From CAXBDP01 sp963974465 (GTDB lineage: Bacteria; Bacteroidota; Bacteroidia; Cytophagales; Cyclobacteriaceae), in assembly GCA_049340005.1 (NCBI GenBank), contig JBMPIY010000010.1: a DNA stretch of 64,000 nucleotides; one strand, given 5' to 3'. Under the pieces are notes generated by a model, which was not told the DNA's origin, made no database searches, and was given only the letters and a program-made list of their open reading frames with translations. Every line of letters begins with the position of its first letter. Positions within the stretch are counted from its first letter, which is position 1. This document shows positions 35,245 to 43,778 of this stretch, piece by piece. The position numbers and the translations under genes are program-made.

Positions 35245-35619
35245 ATGAAAACCATCCATTCACCAAATGCACCGGAAGCCATAGGACCTTATGCGCAAGC
35301 CATTGTTGTCAATGGCTTTGTGTATTGCTCAGGCCAAACACCGCTTTTGCCCGAAACCATGCAATTGATAGCGGATGATATCGAAACGCAGACCAAGCAA
35401 GCGCTTGAAAACTTAAAAGTAGTTTTGGAGCAAGCAGGGAGCGGATTAGACAAAGTGGTGAAAACAACGGTGTTTCTCAAAAATTTCCGTGATTTTCCAA
35501 AAATGAATGCTGTTTATGCCGAAGTTTTTGGAAGCCATCGACCGGCAAGAAGTACCGTGGAAGTATCCCGCCTTCCGATGGATGCGCTGGTAGAGATAGA
35601 ATGTGTAGCCATAATTTAA
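35245..35619 (+). CDS. RidA family enamine/imine deaminase
   Basis: A compact 124-residue RidA/YjgF/YER057c protein: PNAPEAIGPYAQAIVVNGFVYCSGQ at the N-terminus, then TKQALENLKVVLEQAG and the catalytic Arg region RPARSTVEVSRLPMDALVEIECVAI at the end. RidA hydrolyses reactive 2-aminoacrylate and related imines made by PLP enzymes. It follows the DNA methyltransferase by 25 bp but has resident-type codon use and its own terminator, so it is likely an original chromosomal gene at the right edge of the inserted operon. Confidence 0.95.
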   Translation: MKTIHSPNAPEAIGPYAQAIVVNGFVYCSGQTPLLPETMQLIADDIETQTKQALENLKVVLEQAGSGLDKVVKTTVFLKNFRDFPKMNAVYAEVFGSHRPARSTVEVSRLPMDALVEIECVAII

Positions 35620-35632
35620 GATCCTCTATACC

Positions 35633-35668
35633 GACAGCCCATTTTATTAATGGGCTGTCTTTTTTTTC
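35633..35668 (+). terminator. Rho-independent terminator after RidA
   Basis: A 10-bp perfect stem (GACAGCCCAT and ATGGGCTGTC, TTTATTA-type loop) is followed by eight T residues, 14 bp beyond the RidA stop. Confidence 0.92.
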
Positions 35669-35686
35669 TTTTGCCCAATCCCATTT

Positions 35687-35879
35687 CTTAATTAATAATT
35701 TTCTTAATTAAGCTTTTATCCTATTTTCTTAAATAAGGATTAGTCTTATTTAAGTTTTTGGCATTTTTCTTAAATAAGGAATGCTCTTATTTAAGCTTTT
35801 GCCCATTTTTCTTAAATAAGGATTGCTCTTATTTAAGTTTTTTGCGTTATTTGTTAAATAAGAACATTGTCTATTTAAG
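35687..35879. promoter_or_regulatory. Array of five phased palindromes upstream of fic (putative operator array)
   Basis: Five imperfect palindromes of 26-27 bp begin at 35687, 35728, 35769, 35811 and 35853. The core is CTTAAATAAG, a 7-bp centre, then CTTATTTAAG; the first is a TTAATTAA variant and the last is degenerate. The 41-42 bp period equals four helical turns, so all units face the same side of DNA. Spacers also resemble each other (TTTTG.C.TTTTT). The last unit ends 68 bp before the fic ATG. This fits cooperative binding by the winged-helix end of the Fic protein or another regulator. Confidence 0.7.
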
Positions 35880-35947
35880 TCTATGGCTTTAGAAGTTAGA
35901 CTAACTAATGACATGTAATCGATCTAATTGGGCAAAATGACATTCAA

Positions 35948-37072
35948 ATGAATACATTTCAATCGGGCAAATACGTAAATCAAGGCTACTATAAAGCTTT
36001 TATTCCAAGCGAAATCAACAGAGAATGGATCTTGGATAATATGGAAGTAATCAAGCTTTTGAGTCAAGCAGATCGGCAGTTGGGAAGATTAGATATGTAT
36101 TCAAACTATGTGAATATCGATTTATATGTAAGTATGCATATTGCCAAGGAAGCAACTCAATCATCAAAAATTGAAGGCACTCAAACGAATATGGAGGAGG
36201 CTTTTATGGAGCGTGATGACCTGTCTGTAGAAAAGAGGAATGATTGGGAGGAAGTGCAGAATTATATTGAAGCCATGAATTTGGCGGTAAATGAATTAGA
36301 TAAACTGCCTTTTTCGAGCAGACTTATTAAAAAGGTGCATAAAATTTTGCTTCAAGGTGTGCGAGGAGAAAGTAAATTACCGGGAGAGTATCGCACCAGT
36401 CAAAACTGGATTGGTGGGGCAAGTATTGATGACGCTACTTTTGTGCCCCCACCACATACAGCAATTGCTGACCTAATGAGTGATTTGGAAAAATTTGCCA
36501 ATGACGAAGGAAATACGATTCCAGATTTACTTAAGATTGCTTTAATTCATTATCAATTCGAGACCATTCACCCATTTTTAGACGGAAATGGAAGAACTGG
36601 CCGTCTATTGATCACCTTGTATTTGGTTAGTAGTGGAATATTAAAAAAGCCGATTTTGTATCTGTCTGACTATTTCGAGAGAAATAGAATGTACTATTAT
36701 GATAACTTAATGCGTGTAAGAACCCACAATGATTTGGTGCAATGGTTTAAATTTTTCTTGGTGGGTATAATTGAAACTGCTAAAAAAGGCATACAAACCT
36801 TCGATGGAATTTTGCAATTACAAACTGCTATTGACGATAGATTGAAAGGTTTGGGCAATCGAGCCAATGATGCTCGAAAGGTAATTTCTAGCTTATATTC
36901 TAACCCAGTGACGGATGTAAATAAAGTGACACAGATAATTGAAAAGTCGAATGTATCCGGATATAAATTGATTGCCTTGCTAGAGGAACAAGGTATATTA
37001 AAAGAGGTAACAGGCAGCCAAAGAGGTAAAATTTACATCTTTGATGATTATATAAAACTCTTTCATAAATAG
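35948..37072 (+). CDS. Fic family protein (AMP-transferase) with C-terminal winged helix
   Basis: A 374-residue protein. The Fic core carries the full active-site motif HPFLDGNGRTGR (about residue 208 on), so catalysis is likely intact. The N-terminal region contains SSKIEG, the S/T-x-x-x-E-G/N inhibitory helix of class II Fic proteins that hold themselves inactive. The last ~70 residues (DVNKVTQIIEKSNVSGYKLIALLEEQGIL) form a winged-helix-like domain. Such proteins transfer AMP to a target Tyr, Ser or Thr; the target is unknown. Five phased palindromes lie directly upstream and are plausible autoregulatory operators. No octamer occurs in the gene, and codon use is AT-rich, consistent with acquired DNA. 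Confidence 0.9.
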   Translation: MNTFQSGKYVNQGYYKAFIPSEINREWILDNMEVIKLLSQADRQLGRLDMYSNYVNIDLYVSMHIAKEATQSSKIEGTQTNMEEAFMERDDLSVEKRNDWEEVQNYIEAMNLAVNELDKLPFSSRLIKKVHKILLQGVRGESKLPGEYRTSQNWIGGASIDDATFVPPPHTAIADLMSDLEKFANDEGNTIPDLLKIALIHYQFETIHPFLDGNGRTGRLLITLYLVSSGILKKPILYLSDYFERNRMYYYDNLMRVRTHNDLVQWFKFFLVGIIETAKKGIQTFDGILQLQTAIDDRLKGLGNRANDARKVISSLYSNPVTDVNKVTQIIEKSNVSGYKLIALLEEQGILKEVTGSQRGKIYIFDDYIKLFHK

Positions 37073-37087
37073 AGCAGAACTCAAATT

Positions 37088-37780
37088 TCAATAAAGCTCC
37101 AAAAAGCTAAACCTCCTTTTGATTAGCTTATTATCATCTGTATGAAATTCGAAATTTCTGGTTTCGATCTCGCCTTTTTGAAAACTAACAGCTTTATAGA
37201 AAATTGGCCCGTCGAAGCAAAAGCTATGAAACTCGCCATTCTCACCGCAAGGGTCAACGCTGGTAGGTAGCTTATCGATAAAGGATTGGTTGTAAAGCGA
37301 GCCGGCAGCATCGGGAAGTAAATCAGCATCGGCGCTACAAATAATCAAATGAAAATTAGTGGCAATCACCTCCCGCGCCATTTCACGTGTGTTTTGCTGC
37401 CAAAGAGGAAAGAGACTTGTCAAACCTGCTTTAGCTAGAATGGCTTCTTTGTATTTTCTCAAATCTTCAAGAAAAATATCTCCCATGGCAATATGACTTA
37501 TTCCATTACCAGCTAATTTTTGATAATAGCCCAGCATGGTATCTTCGTAGCTTTCATCCTTACTCAATGGAATTAAGTCGAAAGGCAACTGCAATGCATC
37601 GGCTTGTTTTTGCAAAAGCTCAATAGGAATTTCGTGCAACCCGGACTTGCCGCTAGCTGCATCGATGGTGGTATGGAGGCCGGCAATATTCCATTGATCG
37701 GATATTGCCAGCTTCCACAAAGCAAAGGCTGAGTCTTTGCCGCCACTCCAACTGAAATGTATTTTCGGCTTTTCAGTCAA
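37088..37780 (-). CDS. DUF71/COG2102 ATP pyrophosphatase, B12-linked subgroup
   Basis: A 230-residue PP-loop enzyme: SWSGGKDSAFALWKL (PP-loop SGGKDS) at the N-terminus, ISHIAMGDIFLEDLR in the middle, and the family hallmark CGENGEFHSFCFDGP near residue 180. The eukaryotic/archaeal branch makes diphthamide, but bacteria lack that pathway; a second bacterial branch is linked by gene context to vitamin B12 salvage. Here it starts 12 bp after btuB on the same strand, under the upstream cobalamin riboswitch, which places it in the B12 branch. The probable reaction is ATP-dependent amidation of a corrinoid or precursor (inference). Confidence 0.85.
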   Translation of the reverse strand: MTEKPKIHFSWSGGKDSAFALWKLAISDQWNIAGLHTTIDAASGKSGLHEIPIELLQKQADALQLPFDLIPLSKDESYEDTMLGYYQKLAGNGISHIAMGDIFLEDLRKYKEAILAKAGLTSLFPLWQQNTREMAREVIATNFHLIICSADADLLPDAAGSLYNQSFIDKLPTSVDPCGENGEFHSFCFDGPIFYKAVSFQKGEIETRNFEFHTDDNKLIKRRFSFLELY

Positions 37781-37791
37781 TTGATATTTTT

Positions 37792-39984
37792 TTATTTTCT
37801 AAAGTTAGCCAATAGTTGCAAATAGAAACTTCTGCCTCGCGTTGCAAATCCATTAATCTCTGAATACTGATTATCAAATAGGTTTTCAGTTCTGGCGGTT
37901 ATTTTCAACGAGGAGTTGATGGCATAGCTCAATTGCAAATCTACAGTAGAGTATGCAGCTACATTTTGCGCCAATAAGGCACCATAGGGACCTAAGGCAG
38001 AACTGTACGAAACATCAGGTCTTGAACCTACATAGCGTGCATATCCTCCCGCTTGCCATTTGTCGTCAAAGTCGTAGTACAACTGCAAGTTGCTTAGGAA
38101 ATTTGGACGGCGAACTAATTGATGATCCGTTTTGTCCGAATCTAAAAATAGGCCATTGTTGTACAACTGTAAATGATGTCCTGTAGTAAGGTTACTTGGT
38201 AAATCTTCCGCTTTGTATTCATACTCACCTTCTATATAGCTCAGATTCAATTCAGCTCTTAACTTGTCGAACAATGTGGTATTGAAACCCAGTTCGGCTC
38301 CATAATTACGTTGTTTGGCAATATTGATGTAGGTATCGCCTGCATAATCTGAGCCCGTTAAATTGGGAATTGAATTATTATTATTCCACAAGTAAACGTA
38401 TTCGATTGCATCGGTTACTACACTGCTGAATAGGGAGAAATTCCACTGAAAGTTGCCTTGATTTATGCGCGTGCCAAGCTCAAATGATTGTGAATTTTCT
38501 GTTTTCAAATCCTGATTTCCGCGGGTGGTAAACGCGCCAAAACCTCGGTTTGGATCGTACAGTTGATACAGCGAAGGCGCATTGAAACCCGAATTATAGT
38601 TTAGAAATAGGATTGAGCCTTCTCCAAATTTGTAATTGGGACTTAGCTCAAATGAGAAATTATTGCCCGCTGTATTATGATTGGTAAATCGCCCACCAAT
38701 ACTCAGCCCAAATGCTGATAAATTACTTCCAAAAGCTCCACCTTTCAGATTCAATTGGCTGAATATGTAATTTTGCTGAGCAGTGAGATCTAACGAATCG
38801 TAATTTACAATGGATTCATAAGGTCCCCATTGGCCATCGCTAAAAAAGTATGTGTCGAAATTCATTTCCTCCTGATAGGTACCAATACCACTTACCAATC
38901 GAAATGCATTAGTATTCCAAACGCTTTGTAATTCGGCTGTGAGCAATTGCCCTTTATAATTGCCTTCGAAATAGCTTTGGTCTGTATTTCCTTGATTGTC
39001 AATCACCGACGAGTCGTTAAGGCTTAGTCGATTTGAAATTGAGTAGCCGCCAATCAGACTTAAAGAAACATTGTCTGATGCATCAAAATTGAGTCTGCTT
39101 TGTAGCCAATCACGCTGAAAGCGGAGGATGTAATTGTCATCGTCATTAAATGCTCCAGCATCAATATCTGCTTCCTGCCATGATCGACGATAGTTAATGG
39201 TGAAATCTCCTTTCGAAAATGCTTTGCCAAGCTTAGCGCCAAAGTCAATTTTCTCGAACCCATCTTGATCATTTGCCCGAAATACACTTGGGTCGTTTAT
39301 GGTATCCAATGCAGCATTGAGCCCTTGTACCAATCGATGATCTACTGAAGCACCAAATATCCACCCGCCTTCCGTTCGGTTTTCTACTTGTGCTTGGTAT
39401 TGAAATAGCGAACTATTGTCACCAAAAGTACCCGTTTGCACTCGACCAGTGATAGCTGTGCCGGCAGTTCTTTGCTTGCGGGTAATCAGATTTATAGAGC
39501 CTCCAATTCCGGAAGTTCCGTACAGACTACTTTGTGAGCCGCGCACAATCTCAATGCGTTCAATATCCATCAGACTTAATTCCGATAGATCGATTACACC
39601 GTTTGGTGTGCTTGGGTCGGTCACTCTGATGCCATTGATCAATATGGCCGTTTGATTGCTTGCTGCTCCACGCATAAAAATGCTTTGCGTGCTTCCCGGT
39701 GTTTGACCGGCACCTACCACAAAAATACCAGCCTCTCTTGTAAGTAGCTCGCCAAGATGCATATAGCCACTTTTCTCAATTTTTTGGCGGTCAATTACAG
39801 TCACATTTCGAGGAATGTCCTTGATACTTTCCTCCACTCGGCTACCAGACACCATTACCTGATTAAGGTCAATAGTGCGTAAGCTGTCCTGTGCCTGGGA
39901 TTGGAAAACAGTAAATAATAGAATTGTTAAAATCGAAAACAGGCCACTCCCGACCTTTTTCGGCGTACGTGTGTTTTTTCTCAT
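37792..39984 (-). CDS. btuB: TonB-dependent outer-membrane receptor, probable cobalamin receptor
   Basis: A 730-residue receptor. Signal peptide at residues 1-31 (SQA), then a plug domain (QVMVSGSRVEESIKDIPRNVTVIDR, FMRGAASNQTAILINGIRV, IERIEIVRGSQSSLYG, GGSINLITRK), and a 22-strand barrel ending in an aromatic FYLQLLANFRK terminus. The cobalamin riboswitch immediately upstream on the same strand identifies the ligand. The DUF71 gene follows after 12 bp, and the btuFCD transporter is transcribed divergently. One octamer lies on the coding strand at 38045-38052. Confidence 0.92.
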   Translation of the reverse strand: MRKNTRTPKKVGSGLFSILTILLFTVFQSQAQDSLRTIDLNQVMVSGSRVEESIKDIPRNVTVIDRQKIEKSGYMHLGELLTREAGIFVVGAGQTPGSTQSIFMRGAASNQTAILINGIRVTDPSTPNGVIDLSELSLMDIERIEIVRGSQSSLYGTSGIGGSINLITRKQRTAGTAITGRVQTGTFGDNSSLFQYQAQVENRTEGGWIFGASVDHRLVQGLNAALDTINDPSVFRANDQDGFEKIDFGAKLGKAFSKGDFTINYRRSWQEADIDAGAFNDDDNYILRFQRDWLQSRLNFDASDNVSLSLIGGYSISNRLSLNDSSVIDNQGNTDQSYFEGNYKGQLLTAELQSVWNTNAFRLVSGIGTYQEEMNFDTYFFSDGQWGPYESIVNYDSLDLTAQQNYIFSQLNLKGGAFGSNLSAFGLSIGGRFTNHNTAGNNFSFELSPNYKFGEGSILFLNYNSGFNAPSLYQLYDPNRGFGAFTTRGNQDLKTENSQSFELGTRINQGNFQWNFSLFSSVVTDAIEYVYLWNNNNSIPNLTGSDYAGDTYINIAKQRNYGAELGFNTTLFDKLRAELNLSYIEGEYEYKAEDLPSNLTTGHHLQLYNNGLFLDSDKTDHQLVRRPNFLSNLQLYYDFDDKWQAGGYARYVGSRPDVSYSSALGPYGALLAQNVAAYSTVDLQLSYAINSSLKITARTENLFDNQYSEINGFATRGRSFYLQLLANFRK

Positions 39985-40094
39985 AGTGTTTCCTTTTTGG
40001 GATGTACTATGAGCTTTGGGAAATGGAATCGGATTAAGGAATCATGCAGACCTTAACCGTTCAAGCCTTTCACCCGAAAGCTCTGAATGTTACA

Positions 40095-40285
40095 GAATGG
40101 GCAGGTCTCCTGACTTTCCTGAATTGCCGCCTTCTCATTTCAAATTCTCGAAACAATGGCATGGGTGGCAAAAAACTCGCTGCAGCGAGCCAGAATTACA
40201 GTTGCGGGGACAGCTCTCGATTTTCACGAGATTCCCTTTTAATCCGCCGCACCGATGGGTGCTTTGGAACCAATTCTATGCGGCG
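40095..40285 (-). promoter_or_regulatory. Cobalamin riboswitch controlling btuB
   Basis: Read on the minus strand: GGTTCC near the 5' end, AAAGGGAATC, GCTGTCCCCGCAACTGTAA, a GCCACCCATG-type segment, GAGAAGGCGGC, and finally the B12 box AGTCAGGAGACCTGCC (40100-40115). All standard blocks of the AdoCbl aptamer appear in order. The box lies about 115 bp before the btuB ATG. Expected behaviour: repression of btuB and the DUF71 gene when cobalamin is plentiful. Confidence 0.95.
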
Positions 40286-40424
40286 AAAGTAGCTAAAAAT
40301 TTTTAGGTCGCAAGTTTTCAGTTTGTGATTTTGACAAAAGGTAAGGTTCGAATTTTCTTTTTCTCAAAACGAAATAATCTATTTCTACAGCGCTATTAAT
40401 TAGCTTTTGCTTTTCTTTGTGCCA

Positions 40425-41591
40425 ATGAAGAGAAGTCAATTCAATAGTATCTTAGCCTTTTTGGTACTTGCAGTAATTGCTGTATCAGCGTGTGATTCAG
40501 CGGAAAATAAAAGCGGGAGGGTGGAGGATACTCCACCTGTACAGTCCGAATTGCAATTGGATTATGCTCGCAATTTTAAGGTGGAGTATTTTGATGGCTA
40601 CAAAAAAGTCACTGTATTGGAAGCATTTCGAGGGGCTTCCAAGCCCGAAGAATATTATTTGGTAGATAAAGAAATGGAACTGCCGGACTTGCCAGTTGAT
40701 GCAAAAATCATCCGGACTCCGGTTTCGGAAACGGTGGTTTTTTCCACTTCACACCTGCCCATGTTGGAGCTTATTGGCGAAGCGGAAAGCTTGGTTGGTT
40801 TCCCTAGCTTAGATCTTATTTCCTCCCGCATTTTTCGAGAGAGGATTGATGCCGGTGCGATCCGTGATGTCGGCCATGAAGCCGGGCTCAACAAAGAATC
40901 CTTGATCGATTTGCAACCTGAGTTAGTTGTGGGATTTACTTTAGGAACTAATATGGATGCATATTTCGATATCAATCGAGTAGGGATTCCGGTGGTTTTT
41001 AATGCTGAATATCTGGAAGAAACTCCTTTGGGTAGAGCTGAATGGATTAAATTTATGGCTGCTTTTTACAATAAGGAAAAGCTGGCCGATTCGGTTTTTA
41101 CTGAGATCAAAAATCGCTATAACGAATTACTTGAAATGACACAATCTATTGAAAATAAACCAACCGTACTTAGTGGAGTGATGTATGGCGATACATGGTT
41201 TGCGCCTGGAGGTCAAAGCTGGGCATCTAAATTTTTTGTAGATGCAGGAGTCAATTATTTATGGCAAAATACTGAAACTACCGGTAGCTTAGAGTTGAGC
41301 TTCGAAAGCGTATTAGATAAAGCAGAAAATGCGGAGTTTTGGGTAGGTGTAGCGAATTTTAGCACGCTCAACGAATTGAAAAATAGTAATGCTCGATATG
41401 CGCTTTTCACTTCATTTCAGCAGGGAAAAGTGTTTACTTACAATAAGCGAATGGGAGAAAAAGGCGGGAATGATTATCTAGAAATGGGCTATGCTCGGCC
41501 AGATTTGATATTAGCAGATTTGGTGAAAATCTTCCATCCTCAACTTTTACCCGATTACGAAACATACTTTTTTCAGAAGCTTAGCGAATGA
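40425..41591 (+). CDS. btuF: ABC transporter substrate-binding lipoprotein, probable BtuF
   Basis: The ATG at 40425 gives 388 residues and a proper lipoprotein signal (FLVLAVIAVSAC, Cys about residue 23); a TTG six codons earlier is unlikely. The periplasmic-binding fold of the helical-backbone (BtuF/FecB) type is seen in IIRTPVSETVVFSTSHLPMLELIG, DLQPELVVGFTLGTN and LSGVMYGDTWFAPGG. It is longer than E. coli BtuF (~266) because of an N-terminal extension of about 80 residues. It overlaps btuC by 4 bp (ATGA), and btuD follows. The divergent riboswitch-controlled btuB supports cobalamin as the ligand; heme or siderophore specificity cannot be fully excluded. Confidence 0.85.
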   Translation: MKRSQFNSILAFLVLAVIAVSACDSAENKSGRVEDTPPVQSELQLDYARNFKVEYFDGYKKVTVLEAFRGASKPEEYYLVDKEMELPDLPVDAKIIRTPVSETVVFSTSHLPMLELIGEAESLVGFPSLDLISSRIFRERIDAGAIRDVGHEAGLNKESLIDLQPELVVGFTLGTNMDAYFDINRVGIPVVFNAEYLEETPLGRAEWIKFMAAFYNKEKLADSVFTEIKNRYNELLEMTQSIENKPTVLSGVMYGDTWFAPGGQSWASKFFVDAGVNYLWQNTETTGSLELSFESVLDKAENAEFWVGVANFSTLNELKNSNARYALFTSFQQGKVFTYNKRMGEKGGNDYLEMGYARPDLILADLVKIFHPQLLPDYETYFFQKLSE

Positions 41592-42655
41592 GCCAAATCC
41601 CAAAAATATCATCAGATAAAGGCAAAAAGCGATTTATTTTCCCTTTGATGATTTTGGTATTGGCGTGGCTTTTTTTGTTAAGTATTTCTCTTGGCTCAGT
41701 GCGAATTCCATTTTCGGAAATCCTCAATATGCTTATGGGCAAGTCCGCTGAAAGGAGCGCTTGGGAGGTAATTTTATTTGAATTTCGAATTCCAAAAGCA
41801 ATTACGGCTATTTTGGCTGGAGCAGCATTAGCTACAAGTGGCTTACAAATGCAAACTTTTTTCAGAAATCCATTAGCTGGACCCTTTGTATTGGGCATCA
41901 GTTCGGGCGCAAGTTTAGGCGTAGCATTATTGGTACTAGCTGGCGGATTATTCGGATTGGGACTCACTTGGGATACTGCCATTGGGCCTTGGTTATTGAT
42001 CATTGCAGCTGTTGCTGGCGCAGCTACGGTAATGAGCTTGATCTTAGTCACAGCCATCAGAATTCGCGATAGTATGACTTTGCTTATCATCGGATTAATG
42101 TTTGGCAGTGCGACCGGCGCAATTGTGAGCGTACTGCAATATTTCAGCGATGCCACGCAAATTCAAGCTTTTCTGATTTGGACATTTGGGAGTTTAGGCA
42201 ATTTGAGTTGGTATCAATTGAAAGTGTTTTTTCCTGTGATTTTCATTGGCCTTTTGCTATGCGTTTTTTTGGCGAAGCCACTCAACGCACTTCTTTTGGG
42301 TGAATCTTATGCCAAAAGTATGGGAATGCGCTTGTCGAGAGTGAGAATTGGAATTATCATTAGCACATGTTTATTGGCGGGAGGAGTTACAGCATTTTGC
42401 GGGCCTATCGCTTTTATAGGGATTGCTGTTCCACATTTGACCAAAGCCCTATTACCCGTTTCGGATCATCGAAAATTATTTCCCGCCGTTGCATTGGTAG
42501 GTGCAGTGGTACTACTGGTTTGCGATATGGTTGCTCAGCTGCCAGGCTCTGAACAAACTCTGCCTATCAATGCAGTAACCAGCCTAATTGGTGCGCCAGT
42601 AGTGATTTGGGTAATTGTAAGACGACGTTCCATCAAAAATTCCATGGCATTATGA
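41588..42655 (+). CDS. btuC: FecCD/BtuC-family ABC transporter permease
   Basis: A 355-residue inner-membrane protein with about ten hydrophobic segments and the FecCD signatures: RIPKAITAILAGAALATSGLQMQTFFRNPLAGPFVLGISSGASLG (read as RIPK, GAALA, SGLQMQ, FFRNPLAGP), then GAIVSVLQYF, FWTFGSLG and FCGPIAFIGIAVPHL near the end. It forms the translocation pore for the vitamin. The start overlaps btuF and the stop overlaps btuD, both as ATGA. An octamer lies at 42377-42384. Confidence 0.92.
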   Translation: MSQIPKISSDKGKKRFIFPLMILVLAWLFLLSISLGSVRIPFSEILNMLMGKSAERSAWEVILFEFRIPKAITAILAGAALATSGLQMQTFFRNPLAGPFVLGISSGASLGVALLVLAGGLFGLGLTWDTAIGPWLLIIAAVAGAATVMSLILVTAIRIRDSMTLLIIGLMFGSATGAIVSVLQYFSDATQIQAFLIWTFGSLGNLSWYQLKVFFPVIFIGLLLCVFLAKPLNALLLGESYAKSMGMRLSRVRIGIIISTCLLAGGVTAFCGPIAFIGIAVPHLTKALLPVSDHRKLFPAVALVGAVVLLVCDMVAQLPGSEQTLPINAVTSLIGAPVVIWVIVRRRSIKNSMAL

Positions 42656-43659
42656 GTATAAGCATGCAAGCAGTGGATTTGGAAATCGGTTATAAAAATG
42701 GCAAGAACCATAAGTCCATTTTTAGTGGATTGAATTTTTCTCTTTTGCCTGGTGAGCTAGTCTGCCTGATTGGACCAAATGGTATTGGTAAATCTACCTT
42801 GCTGCGGACTTTAGCAGGTGTACAAGCTCCATTATCAGGTAAAGTACTTATGGATGGGCAAAGTATTCACCAACTTACGCCCATTGAACTTGCCCGTAAA
42901 ATCAGCTTAGTTTTGACCGATAAAATCAATGTCGGTAATCTTCGTGTGCATGAATTGGTTGCTTTGGGTCGCTACCCTTTTACCAATTGGACAGGCCATT
43001 TGACGGAGCGTGATTTTGAAGTGGTAGATCATATCATTCAGCTTATTGGCATTGGTTATTTGGCCAATCAAACAGTGCATACGTTGAGTGATGGGCAGTT
43101 GCAGAAAGTAATGATTGCTAGAGCATTAGTTCAGGATGGTGACTTGCTTATTTTGGATGAACCAACGGCGCATCTTGATATAATGAACAAGGTGTCAGTG
43201 ATGAAAACGCTCCGCAAAATTGCTCATGAAACGCAGAAAACAATACTGCTAGCCAGCCATGAAATAGAACTTACCTTGCAAGTTGCAGATAAACTTTGGT
43301 TGCTCGATTGCAATAGGCCATTTACGCAAGGTGTGCCGGAAGACTTGATTCTAAAAGGAGCTTTGTCTGCTATGTTTGATAAGGAGGATTTTAGCTTTGA
43401 TTTGAATTCAGGTCGATTCAAATTCAGTCAGCCTGCCAGCATTCCTATTCAGGTGCAAGGCGAGGGGCTGGTTCGTGCGTGGACATTGCATGCTTTGGAG
43501 AAGTATGGCTATTATCATAGCGAAGGTGCTAATGTTCGTATCCAATACCTCCCGCATTCCAAAAAATGGCTCATGGAGCAAAAAGGGCAAACTAAGGAGC
43601 TAGATACTATTGAAAACTTATTGCTTTATTTGAAGCATAATTTACCTCTTAGCAAATAG
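42652..43659 (+). CDS. btuD: ABC transporter ATP-binding protein, probable BtuD
   Basis: The ATG at 42652 overlaps the btuC stop (ATGA), and I prefer it over an upstream start inside btuC. The product has 335 residues. Walker A is GPNGIGKST, the signature loop is LSDGQLQKVMIARAL (Asp for the second Gly), Walker B is LLILDEPTAHLD, and the H-loop is LASHEIE. After about residue 250 there is an extra ~85-residue region that is not part of the core ATPase; its role is unknown. It energises the BtuC permease. Confidence 0.9.
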   Translation: MSISMQAVDLEIGYKNGKNHKSIFSGLNFSLLPGELVCLIGPNGIGKSTLLRTLAGVQAPLSGKVLMDGQSIHQLTPIELARKISLVLTDKINVGNLRVHELVALGRYPFTNWTGHLTERDFEVVDHIIQLIGIGYLANQTVHTLSDGQLQKVMIARALVQDGDLLILDEPTAHLDIMNKVSVMKTLRKIAHETQKTILLASHEIELTLQVADKLWLLDCNRPFTQGVPEDLILKGALSAMFDKEDFSFDLNSGRFKFSQPASIPIQVQGEGLVRAWTLHALEKYGYYHSEGANVRIQYLPHSKKWLMEQKGQTKELDTIENLLLYLKHNLPLSK

Positions 43660-43778
43660 GTCTAGCTTTCTGATTTTCAGATTTCTCTATTTCCTTTCTC
43701 AAAAAGAGGAATTATTTGCGCTCTTTTGAGTTTTCATACTACCTTGTATTCTTTCAAATCCAACATATTCTCTAGCCA

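Noticed and set aside
35687..35879. CRISPR-like regular spacing of palindromes before fic
   Set aside because: The intervals between palindromes are also similar to each other and only about 15 bp, with no cas genes; an operator array fits better.
40016..40306. Plus-strand frames upstream of btuF
   Set aside because: They lie entirely on the complement of the btuB cobalamin riboswitch, whose conserved blocks explain the sequence.
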